Of a DNA stretch of 43,143 nt, positions 34,526-41,704 are shown one piece after another. Location: contig CAYWMD010000055.1 in assembly GCA_964458575.1 (NCBI GenBank), positions 1-43,143 of the forward strand. The letters are read 5' to 3'. Made by a program: the position numbers and the translations under genes. The notes under the pieces are model-generated. The model saw only the letters and a program-made list of their open reading frames with translations, was not told where the DNA came from and did not search any database. Position 1 is the stretch's first letter, and every line of letters starts with the position of its first letter. The stretch is from CAYWMD01 sp964458575. Its GTDB lineage: Bacteria > Verrucomicrobiota > Verrucomicrobiia > Limisphaerales > JADLHS01.

Positions 34526-35379
34526 ACACCACCCTCGAAATTCCCAGGACGACCGCGGCTACGCCTTGGACGATTCCCCTCCCGACGGGCCGAGGGCATC
34601 TCCCCAACCCTGCCGGTCAGCTCAAGTCCGAGGTCATCGCCATCAAAAATCTGCGCATCGAGTATCGCTCGCGTGAACTCGGCAACCAGACCAAGGTGGC
34701 GGTCAACAACCTCTCGCTCTCGGTGCACGCCGGCGAAGTCTTCGGCTTCCTCGGACCGAACGGCGCGGGTAAAACCTCGACCATGAACGTGCTGCTCGGT
34801 TTCGTTCCGCCCACGAGCGGGACGGCGAGCATTTTTGGGGTGAACGTGCAGCAAACCATCGCGCGGCAGCGGCTTGGTTATCTGCCGGAACTGACGTATT
34901 ACTACAAATTCCTCACGGCGGAGGAATTGTTGCGCTTCTACGCGCGCATCTTCGGCCTCGAGAAAGCCGAACGCGAGCGGCGCATTGATGCTGTGTTGAA
35001 ACTCGTGGAACTCGAACACGCCCGCCAACGGCTCATCAAGACCTACTCGAAAGGCATGCAGCAGCGCGCCGGCCTCGCCCAGGCGCTGATCAACAATCCC
35101 GACCTGCTCATTCTCGACGAACCCACCAGCGGGCTCGATCCGCTGGGCCGCATGAAGGTGCGCAGCATCATCCAGCGCCTCAAGAACGAGGGCAAAACGG
35201 TGTTCTTCTCCTCGCACGAACTGGGCGAGGTGGAAACCGTATGCGACCGCGTCGCCATCATGCATCAGGGTGAACTGCGCGTCCTGGGCCGGGTGGATGA
35301 CCTCGCGCGCGAACATCAATGCAACCTTGAACAGTTGTTCCTCAAAATCGTGGGCTTTCAACCCGAAGAATCTGTCTAA
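34522..35379 (+). CDS. ABC-2 type transporter ATP-binding protein
   Basis: 285 residues. Walker A is GPNGAGKT (78-85), the signature is YSKGMQQRAGLAQAL (S176), Walker B is LLILDEPTSGLDP (D199, E200) and the switch His is H232 in SSHELGEVE. SKGMQQR and the DLAREHQCNLEQLFLKIVG tail are typical of the NatA/CcmA-like subfamily that works with ABC-2 permeases, not of ZnuC. An unusual N-terminal extension of about 35 residues precedes the domain. The start overlaps the upstream stop by four bases. It would energise the permease encoded after the palindromic repeat. The substrate is unknown; export of a surface component or metal-related molecule is possible. Confidence 0.93.
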   Translation: MNTTLEIPRTTAATPWTIPLPTGRGHLPNPAGQLKSEVIAIKNLRIEYRSRELGNQTKVAVNNLSLSVHAGEVFGFLGPNGAGKTSTMNVLLGFVPPTSGTASIFGVNVQQTIARQRLGYLPELTYYYKFLTAEELLRFYARIFGLEKAERERRIDAVLKLVELEHARQRLIKTYSKGMQQRAGLAQALINNPDLLILDEPTSGLDPLGRMKVRSIIQRLKNEGKTVFFSSHELGEVETVCDRVAIMHQGELRVLGRVDDLAREHQCNLEQLFLKIVGFQPEESV

Positions 35380-35402
35380 GCCGTGACGAAGACCCAAAAA
35401 CC

Positions 35403-35469
35403 TGTAGCAGCCGACGTGAGTCGGCTCAAACTTCCAATGGGTCAGAGCGGACTCACGTCCGCTGCTACA
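35403..35469. repeat. Paired-hairpin palindromic element between ABC ATPase and permease genes
   Basis: Arms at 35403-35427 and 35445-35469 are complementary over 25 bases with two mismatches. Each contains its own 16-base palindrome (GCCGACGTGAGTCGGC and GCGGACTCACGTCCGC), and the mismatches preserve those inner hairpins. The outer ends are TGTAGCAG and CTGCTACA. The element ends eight bases before the permease start codon. Confidence 0.85.
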
Positions 35470-35477
35470 CAAGAATC

Positions 35478-36254
35478 ATGAAAAACTCCCTCGCGGTCGC
35501 CAATGTCGTCCTGCTCGAAATGTATCGGCGCAAGGACTTTTACGTGCTGTTCTTCCTCACGGTGCTGATTACCGCCTTGATGGGCTCGGTGAATTTCTTC
35601 AACGACCCGAAGATCGTGCGTTACCTCAAGGAAATCTGCCTCGCGCTCATCTGGGTGTGCGGCCTGTTCATCGCCATCGCGACGACGGCGCGGCAGATTC
35701 CCGCCGAACGCGAAAGCCGCACCATTTTTCCGCTCATGGCCAAGCCCATCACGCGCGGCCAGGTGTTGTTCGGAAAATTCCTCGGCTGCTGGGGCGCAAC
35801 GTGCCTGTCGCTCCTGGCGTTCTACTTTTTCTTCGGGCTGGTCGTGGCGTCGAAGGAGCACGCGTGGCCGCTGGGAAATTATTTTCAGGCGTGGTCGCTG
35901 CATTGCGCGATGCTCGGCGTGGTGGTCGGCATGACGCTGGTGGGTTCGCTGGTGCTGAGTTCGGTGGCGGCGAACATCACGTTGAGCCTCGTGGTCTCGG
36001 TGGGGATTCTGTTCGTCGGCCGGCATCTGAACAAGGTCGCTGCACAAATGAACGAACTCACCGGCGCGTGCGTGAGCGGGCTTTACTATGCCATTCCGCA
36101 TCTCGAGTTGTTCGATGTGCGCGATCTTATCGTCCACAACTGGCCATTGATCGGCTGGCACATCTGGGGCATGGCGGTGGGTTATGCGTTGCTCTACGCC
36201 GCGCTGTTGTTTCTGGGCGCCTGGCTGGTCTTCCGGAGGAAATCGTTCCAGTGA
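35478..36254 (+). CDS. ABC-2 type transporter permease
   Basis: 258 residues with about six membrane segments. The first is FYVLFFLTVLITALMGSVNF, and the last is YALLYAALLFLGAWLVF just before the C-terminus. A cytoplasmic ARQIPAERESRTIFPLMAKPITRGQVLFGKFLG segment between the second and third is characteristic of ABC-2 permeases such as NosY-like proteins. Its stop codon overlaps the next start by four bases (GTGA). The repeat leaves only eight bases upstream, without a clear ribosome-binding site, so initiation may be weak or dependent on upstream translation. It forms the membrane part of the transporter with the preceding ATPase. Confidence 0.9.
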   Translation: MKNSLAVANVVLLEMYRRKDFYVLFFLTVLITALMGSVNFFNDPKIVRYLKEICLALIWVCGLFIAIATTARQIPAERESRTIFPLMAKPITRGQVLFGKFLGCWGATCLSLLAFYFFFGLVVASKEHAWPLGNYFQAWSLHCAMLGVVVGMTLVGSLVLSSVAANITLSLVVSVGILFVGRHLNKVAAQMNELTGACVSGLYYAIPHLELFDVRDLIVHNWPLIGWHIWGMAVGYALLYAALLFLGAWLVFRRKSFQ

Positions 36255-37165
36255 AAACGAATCGCGCCTTTGGGCTGCTCGCGGTGCTCCTGCTCGTGAT
36301 GTGTGCGGGTCTGGCCGCGGCGCTCGACCGTTGGTTTCTGGGCTGGGCCGGCAACCGGAGCGGGGATTTCAATCCCTTGCGTTTCGCCATCGGGGATGGG
36401 CAACGCATTCTCGCTGGTCATTTTTATCGTAAAGCCGACGTGTATTTCCACAGCGGCATGTATCCGAGCATCTTTGACAACAACGAATCGTTCAAGACGG
36501 CGCACATTGGCGAGGACGCGGGCGCGACGGGCAGCAAGAACTCTGGGGACGAGGACAACTTCCTCGGGAAACCGCTGGACATCATTGATCGTTTCAGTCG
36601 GAATTTTTTTCCATCGCGACACACGCACTTGGATGAAGGCGGAGCTTCGGGTCACAAGGCTGACAGCAAAGAGTTGGCCGAAAGCGAGGGTGGAGAAGTG
36701 CGCGAGATTTTGCCGTGGCTCAAGCTCGCGCAGGAACTCGATCCCGAAGAGCCGCTCACCTACACGGTCACGGCGTATTGGTTGCGGAGCAGGATGAACA
36801 AGGTACGCGAAGCGGAGTTGTTGTTGCGCGAAGGCTTGAAGGCGTTGCCCGATCACCCGGCGTTGTTGTTCGAGCTGGGGCGGATTTACTTTGAGCAGCA
36901 GAGGGATTATGCCCGCGCCCGCAACCTTTGGCAGCGTGCGGTCCAGGCCTGGCAACTACAAGAAGCCGCCAAACCGGACGCGGACAAGTTCATCCTCGAA
37001 CAGATCCTAACCCATCTCGCGCGACTCGAGGAAGCGGCGGGCAACGACCGTGCGGCACTTGAGTATTGGAAGCAGGCGGCTTTCGTTGCCCCCGAGCGCG
37101 GCGGCATCGGGCAGCGGATCGCAGAACTCCAGAAAAAGGTGTCGGCTGCGAACGCGCCGCGATGA
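36251..37165 (+). CDS. Membrane-anchored TPR-like protein of the ABC-2/Fur operon
   Basis: 304 residues from a GTG that overlaps the permease stop codon. An N-terminal membrane segment (FGLLAVLLLVMCAGLAAAL) is followed by an extracytoplasmic domain. A possibly metal-rich stretch FPSRHTHLDEGGASGHKADS is near 120-140. From about residue 155 onward there are helical repeats of TPR type (EAELLLREGLKALPDHPALLFELGRIYFEQ; ARNLWQRAVQAW; AALEYWKQAAFVAPERGG). It probably acts as a protein-protein interaction module for the transporter. The stop codon overlaps the Fur-family start by four bases, so four genes in a row are coupled or nearly so. I do not recognise a named family. Confidence 0.82.
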   Translation: MKTNRAFGLLAVLLLVMCAGLAAALDRWFLGWAGNRSGDFNPLRFAIGDGQRILAGHFYRKADVYFHSGMYPSIFDNNESFKTAHIGEDAGATGSKNSGDEDNFLGKPLDIIDRFSRNFFPSRHTHLDEGGASGHKADSKELAESEGGEVREILPWLKLAQELDPEEPLTYTVTAYWLRSRMNKVREAELLLREGLKALPDHPALLFELGRIYFEQQRDYARARNLWQRAVQAWQLQEAAKPDADKFILEQILTHLARLEEAAGNDRAALEYWKQAAFVAPERGGIGQRIAELQKKVSAANAPR

Positions 37166-37638
37166 ATACCGCCGAACAACGGCTCGCCTGGGCGCTGGAG
37201 GTTTGCCGGCGCGCGCAAGTGCGGATGACGCCCGTGCGGCAAGGGATTCTGGCTTTTCTCGCCGGTCAGCGCGTGCCGGTCGGCCTGGACACCATCGCGC
37301 GCGCCGCAGGCGTTGCTGGCCATTGCGACGCAACGACGGTGTATCGAACGCTGATGATGTTTCATGACGCCGATCTGGTGCGACAAGTGGGGACGACGCA
37401 AAAAATCAAATACTTCCGGCTGAATGTGCCGGGCGAAAGCGGCCATTATCTCATCTGCCGCAAATGCGGCCGCATTACGGAACTATCCCTGCCGCACGCG
37501 GTGACGGAGGAAATTCAGCGTTTGACCCGCACGAAACATTTTTCCCTCGCCGGGCAGGATCATGAAGTTCACGGGCTTTGCGAGCATTGCCATTCCAGCC
37601 GGCAAAATGCCGTGCTTCCCTCCAAGTTAAGGGCTTAG
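37162..37638 (+). CDS. Fur-family metal-responsive regulator (Zur-like)
   Basis: 158 residues. The ATG at 37162 overlaps the previous stop codon. The N-terminal winged helix has MTPVRQGILAFL and the recognition segment DATTVYRTLMMFHDADLV. The dimer domain has HYLICRKCGRI (C99, C102) and LCEHCHS (C140, C143), a complete structural zinc site. H95, H134 and H137 are possible sensor ligands. Fur, Zur, Mur and PerR cannot be separated with certainty by eye. The zinc-type genes in the locus point to Zur. It would repress the locus when metal is plentiful, perhaps through the palindrome at 31327-31345. It is the last gene before the ATP synthase operon. Confidence 0.92.
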   Translation: MNTAEQRLAWALEVCRRAQVRMTPVRQGILAFLAGQRVPVGLDTIARAAGVAGHCDATTVYRTLMMFHDADLVRQVGTTQKIKYFRLNVPGESGHYLICRKCGRITELSLPHAVTEEIQRLTRTKHFSLAGQDHEVHGLCEHCHSSRQNAVLPSKLRA

Positions 37639-37845
37639 ACGAGCCATGCTGCGTTCGGCCAGCGGTGGATTCGGCAAAACTTAATGTCACCATTACGGAG
37701 ACTGCAAGGCGCGCCAGGAGCGAAGATTTCCAAAAAATTCCCTTGAGATTCTTCGCCTGTATCGGCATTGTCTCGCCGCCTCCGGCAGACCCGACGGTTT
37801 AGACAAACTGCGGAAATCGGTGTCCCCCGGACGGAATCCTGAAGT

Positions 37846-38835
37846 GTGAAGCTTTTAAAGCAGATTTTATTGATTTTGGCGGTTTTGTTCGGTCTGGCGG
37901 CGTTTGCAAACGCGGCCGACCCGCTCCACCCACCGCCCGCAGCGGCTGGTGGCGTCAACCCGAATACGGAAACCGTTGCGGAGGAAATAGCCGACGTGGA
38001 TCACGACCATCACGGGTTGCCGTCGGCCGCGGTGACGGTATTTCGTATCGGCGCGTTCCCGGTGACCAACTCAATGGTGGTGACCTGGATCGTGGCCATT
38101 GGGATCATCATCTTCGCCCAGGTGGCGATGCGGAACGTTCAGGCCATCCCGAGCGGCCTGCAGAATTTCTGGGAATGGCTGGTGGAATCGCTTTACGAGT
38201 TTTTGGAAAGCATCATCGGTCACGCCCTGGCCCGGAAGACGTTTTGGTTTTTCACCACGATTTTTATTTTCATCCTATTCACGAACTGGTTTGGGTTGCT
38301 GCCCGGTGTCGGCACCATTGGTTGGGGGGTGGAAACGTCCCATGGTTTTCAACTCAAGACGCCGCTTTTCCGCGGAGGCAATGCCGATTTGAACATGACC
38401 GCCGCGATGTCGGCGATTTTCATGTGTCTTTGGCTGGTCTGGTCGCTGCGGGAGGCTGGGGTGAAAGGGTTTTTCCTCCACATCTTCGGTCCCAAGGGTG
38501 ACAACACCGGCTTCATCAAGTACATGATGATCGTGGTGTTTTTTCTCGTCGGATTTCTTGAAGTCATCTCCATCGCGTTCCGGCCCGTGTCGTTGAGCTT
38601 CCGTCTCTACGGGAACATTTTTGCCGGAGAAAACCTGCTCGAAGCCCTCGCCAACACGATCCAGCATCCGGCGTGGGCCAAGGCCGTGTTCAGCGCGTTG
38701 TTGCCGGTGCCGTTTTACTTTCTGGAACTGCTCGTCGGTCTGGTCCAGGCCTTCGTGTTCATGCTGTTGACGACGGTCTTCACCGCTTTGATGTGCACGC
38801 ACGAAGAGGAACACGGGAAAGAAGAACCTCATTGA
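37846..38835 (+). CDS. atpB: ATP synthase F0 subunit a
   Basis: 329 residues from a GTG; the preceding GTG at 37844 is out of frame and followed by a stop. The N-terminus (LLKQILLILAVLFGLAAFANA) looks like a cleavable signal, followed by a His/Asp-rich stretch (DVDHDHHG). This makes the protein longer than E. coli subunit a, as in several PVC-group bacteria. The essential proton-channel arginine is R253 in SLSFRLYGNIFAGE. Conserved FLELLVGLVQAFVFMLL follows. It forms the stator half-channels against the c-ring. The 208 bases between the regulator gene and this start contain no gene I can support; no atpI was found there. Confidence 0.96.
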   Translation: MKLLKQILLILAVLFGLAAFANAADPLHPPPAAAGGVNPNTETVAEEIADVDHDHHGLPSAAVTVFRIGAFPVTNSMVVTWIVAIGIIIFAQVAMRNVQAIPSGLQNFWEWLVESLYEFLESIIGHALARKTFWFFTTIFIFILFTNWFGLLPGVGTIGWGVETSHGFQLKTPLFRGGNADLNMTAAMSAIFMCLWLVWSLREAGVKGFFLHIFGPKGDNTGFIKYMMIVVFFLVGFLEVISIAFRPVSLSFRLYGNIFAGENLLEALANTIQHPAWAKAVFSALLPVPFYFLELLVGLVQAFVFMLLTTVFTALMCTHEEEHGKEEPH

Positions 38836-38903
38836 TTTGAAAGATTTCGGCGGCTTGACCGTGGTCCACCGCGGGAGCCGCTGAAAAAACGAAAGGTAAG
38901 CAA

Positions 38904-39122
38904 ATGACAATAATGCCAATGTTGGCGGAAGGAATGGGCGGCAGCATCCATGTCGGTTTGGCCGGCTTGGGCTCCGCGATTGGTGTAGGACTTGTCGGCA
39001 TGAAGGCCTCCGAAGCCGTCGGGCGCAATCCCGGCGCGTTCGGCAAGGTCATCACCCTCGCCGTGCTCGGCATGGCGTTGGCGGAAGCCGTCGTCTTCTA
39101 CGCCTTGTTCCTCACGAAGTGA
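38904..39122 (+). CDS. atpE: ATP synthase F0 subunit c
   Basis: 72 residues forming two membrane helices. The ion-binding carboxylate is E61 in LGMALAEAVVFYALFL. The first helix has GLGSAIGVGLVG and the polar loop is SEAVGRNPGAF. The Gln and Glu-Ser signature of sodium-coupled c subunits is absent, so proton coupling is likely. The start at 38904 has a purine-rich AAAGGTAAGC just upstream. A strong hairpin lies ten bases after its stop codon. Confidence 0.97.
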   Translation: MTIMPMLAEGMGGSIHVGLAGLGSAIGVGLVGMKASEAVGRNPGAFGKVITLAVLGMALAEAVVFYALFLTK

Positions 39123-39132
39123 TGAAGCCAGC

Positions 39133-39158
39133 GGGCGCGGAGTGAAAACTCCGCGCCC
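39133..39158 (+). other. Perfect 11-bp hairpin with GAAA loop between atpE and atpF
   Basis: GGGCGCGGAGT (39133-39143) pairs with ACTCCGCGCCC (39148-39158) around a GAAA tetraloop. No T-run follows, so it is unlikely to be a terminator. It could protect the 3' end of an atpE message or mark a processing point, allowing more subunit c to be made than other subunits. Confidence 0.7.
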
Positions 39159-39180
39159 ACTTTCGTAACCCGATAGATTT

Positions 39181-39735
39181 ATGCAATCACCAGTTTTATT
39201 TGCGAGTATTGGAAGCGACCTGGCCAGCACGGCTGGCAAGATTGCCGAGACGTTTGGCTTGAACTGGCCTCAATTCATCGCGCAGTGCGTCAGCTTCAGC
39301 ATCGTTTGCTTTGCGCTCTACAAATTTGCCTACAAGCCAATTCTCTCGGTCCTTGACCAGCGCCGCCAGCGCATCGCGGAAGGCCTGGAGAACGCCGACA
39401 AAATCAAAGCCGAACTGGCCAACGCCCAAGCCAAGGCGCAGCAAATCCTCACCGAGGCCAGCACGCAAAGCAGCAAGTTCATCGAGGAGGCCCGGCTGTC
39501 CGCCGCGAAAGTCTTGGAACAGGAAACGCAGAAGGCCATTGCCAGCGCCAATGATATCATCGCCAAGGCAAAGCAGGCCGGGGAAGCGGAATTGATCCGC
39601 ATGAAGGCCGAATTGCGGAAGGAAGTGGGACGCCTCGTGGTCGCCACCAGCGCGAAGGTCACCGGTAATATTTTGACCGCCGAGCAGCAGAACCGGCTGG
39701 CGGAGGAAACTTCGAAGGAACTGGCGAAGAACTGA
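39181..39735 (+). CDS. atpF: ATP synthase F0 subunit b
   Basis: 184 residues. One membrane segment lies at about 31-50 (FIAQCVSFSIVCFALYKF) after an N-terminal part of roughly 28 residues. The long charged helix that follows (DQRRQRIAEGLENADKIKAE, then ANAQAKAQQILTEAS) is the peripheral stalk, which dimerises and binds subunit delta. The stop codon overlaps the atpH start by one base (TGATG). Confidence 0.96.
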   Translation: MQSPVLFASIGSDLASTAGKIAETFGLNWPQFIAQCVSFSIVCFALYKFAYKPILSVLDQRRQRIAEGLENADKIKAELANAQAKAQQILTEASTQSSKFIEEARLSAAKVLEQETQKAIASANDIIAKAKQAGEAELIRMKAELRKEVGRLVVATSAKVTGNILTAEQQNRLAEETSKELAKN

Positions 39736-40127
39736 TGAAGCTTTCAAAACAGAATCGGCGCGATGGCAAGGCGCTCTTCACGGCCTGCCTGGTCAATGGC
39801 GTGCTCGACGAAAATCGCGTCCGCCAGACCGTCAGCCAGGTCATCGCGCAAAAACCGCGCGGCTACGTGGCGATTTTGTCGCACTTCCGCCGGTTGGTGA
39901 AGCTGGACGTTGACCGGCGCACCGCGCTCATCGAAAGCGCGGCGCCGTTGAGCGAGGCGCTCGCCGCCTCGGTCAGGGCGAACCTCGCGACACGCTACGG
40001 TCAGGGCCTCAGCCTGTCATTCGCCGTGAACAAGAATTTGATCGGCGGCCTGCGCGTGAAGGTCGGCAGCGATGTGTTTGACGGCAGCGTGCGGGGGCGG
40101 TTGAACGAATTGGAAGCGGGCTTTTGA
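39735..40127 (+). CDS. atpH: ATP synthase subunit delta (short form)
   Basis: 130 residues against about 175-180 in E. coli and Bacillus. The N-terminal helical bundle is reduced, whereas the C-terminal segment is typical (LSFAVNKNLIGGLRVKVGSDVFDGSVRGRLNEL). Delta joins the top of F1 to the peripheral stalk, mainly through its N-terminal helices, so the shortening is notable. It begins at the atpF stop codon. The 40-base gap to atpA contains loosely iterated words (TTTACGATT, TAACGATTCAACG). Confidence 0.88.
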   Translation: MKLSKQNRRDGKALFTACLVNGVLDENRVRQTVSQVIAQKPRGYVAILSHFRRLVKLDVDRRTALIESAAPLSEALAASVRANLATRYGQGLSLSFAVNKNLIGGLRVKVGSDVFDGSVRGRLNELEAGF

Positions 40128-40167
40128 CGGGTTTACGATTTAACGATTCAACGGTGTAACGGAATTT

Positions 40168-41700
40168 ATGAGCAACCTATTGCAGGAAATTGAAGCGCAG
40201 ATTGCCGGAGTGAAGACTTCGGTGACCAAGCAGAACGTCGGCATCGTCCGCGAAATCTCCGACGGCGTGGCGAAGATCGAAGGCCTCGCCGACGCGATGT
40301 TGAATGAGATGTTGGATTTTGGAAACGGCACGATCGGCCTCGCCCTCAACCTCGAAGAAACCGAAGTCGGCGCGATCATTCTCGGCGACTATCTCGGCGT
40401 CGCGGAAGGTTCCGAGGTCAAGACCACGGGCAAGCTGCTTTCCGTGCCGGTGGGCAAGGGCATGTTGGGCCGCGTGGTGGATTGTCTCGGCCGCCCGGTG
40501 GATGGCAAAGGACCAATCAAGGAAAGCGCGTTCTATCCGGTGGAAAAGATTGCGCCCGGCATCATCAAGCGCAAATCCGTCAGCCAGCCGGTGCAGACGG
40601 GCATCATGGCGATTGACGCGATGATTCCGATTGGCCGCGGCCAGCGGGAATTGATCATCGGCGACCGCTCGACCGGCAAGACCACGATCGGCGTGGACGC
40701 GATGATCAATCAGGCGCGCATGAACAAGGCCGCCGAACAGGCCGGCGACAAGGACTATCGCCCCCTTTACAACATTTACGTCGCAGTCGGTCAGAAGCAA
40801 TCCAGCATCGCGCGGGTGATCGCGACGTTGGAAAAGGAAGGCGCGATGCCTTACACCATTGTCGTCGTGGCGGCGGCTTCCGATTCGGCGGCGAATCAAT
40901 ACCTCGCACCGTTCGCCGGCGCGGCGATGGGCGAATGGTTCATGGACAACGGCATGGACGCGCTGATCATTTACGACGATCTCTCCAAGCAAGCCGTGGC
41001 GTATCGGCAAGTGTCGCTGGTTCTGAAGCGCCCGTCGGGCCGCGAAGCCTATCCCGGCGACGTGTTCTACCTGCACAGCCGCTTGCTCGAACGCAGTGCG
41101 CGCGTCGGGGAGAAGTTCGGCAATGGTTCGCTGACCGCATTGCCTATCATTGAGACTCAGGCGGGCGACGTTTCGGCGTACATTCCGACGAACGTGATTT
41201 CGATCACCGACGGCCAGATTTATCTGGAAACGGATTTGTTCTACCAGGGCGTGCGCCCGGCCATTTCCGTCGGTCTCTCCGTCTCGCGCGTCGGTTCGGC
41301 CGCGCAGATCAAGGCGATGAAACAAGTCGCTGGCCGCATCAAGGGCGACCTGGCGCAATTCCGCGAACTGGCGGCCTTTGCGCAATTCGGTTCCGACCTC
41401 GACGCCAAGACGCAGGGCATGTTGGAGCGCGGCAAGCGCATCGTGGAAATCTTCAAGCAGCCGCAATACGATCCCATTCCGGTCGAAATCCAGGTGGCGG
41501 TGTTGTGGTCGGTGCAGAACAATTTTGTGGACGATGTGCCGGTGGACAAGGTCAAGGATTATCAGGCCAAGCTCACGGAGTTTCTCACGACCCGCAAAGG
41601 TGAGTTGCTGGCGAAACTTCGCGCCGAGAAGGCCGTCAGCGATGCGCTGGCGGCGGAATTGAAGACCACGATCACGGAGTTCAAACAGACGTACCGCTAA
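40168..41700 (+). CDS. atpA: ATP synthase F1 subunit alpha
   Basis: 510 residues, standard length. The nucleotide-binding loop is GDRSTGKT (near 165-172), where most bacteria have GDRQTGKT. Other hallmarks are MAIDAMIPIGRGQRELIIGD, IIYDDLSKQAVAYRQ, RPSGREAYPGDVFYLHSRLLER and the alpha signature PAISVGLSVSRVGSAAQ with the arginine finger R in SVSRVGS. It forms the non-catalytic sites of the F1 hexamer. The start carries the usual helical lead (MSNLLQEIEAQI). Confidence 0.98.
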   Translation: MSNLLQEIEAQIAGVKTSVTKQNVGIVREISDGVAKIEGLADAMLNEMLDFGNGTIGLALNLEETEVGAIILGDYLGVAEGSEVKTTGKLLSVPVGKGMLGRVVDCLGRPVDGKGPIKESAFYPVEKIAPGIIKRKSVSQPVQTGIMAIDAMIPIGRGQRELIIGDRSTGKTTIGVDAMINQARMNKAAEQAGDKDYRPLYNIYVAVGQKQSSIARVIATLEKEGAMPYTIVVVAAASDSAANQYLAPFAGAAMGEWFMDNGMDALIIYDDLSKQAVAYRQVSLVLKRPSGREAYPGDVFYLHSRLLERSARVGEKFGNGSLTALPIIETQAGDVSAYIPTNVISITDGQIYLETDLFYQGVRPAISVGLSVSRVGSAAQIKAMKQVAGRIKGDLAQFRELAAFAQFGSDLDAKTQGMLERGKRIVEIFKQPQYDPIPVEIQVAVLWSVQNNFVDDVPVDKVKDYQAKLTEFLTTRKGELLAKLRAEKAVSDALAAELKTTITEFKQTYR

Positions 41701-41704
41701 GTCA

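Noticed and set aside
37639..37845. Possible atpI or small gene in the gap before atpB
   Set aside because: Short open frames here show no membrane pattern or family likeness. Only weak promoter-like words (TTGAGA at 37743, CATTGT at 37766) are visible.
40128..40167. Iterated words in the atpH-atpA gap as a further palindromic repeat
   Set aside because: The words are only loosely alike and form no convincing stem within 40 bases.
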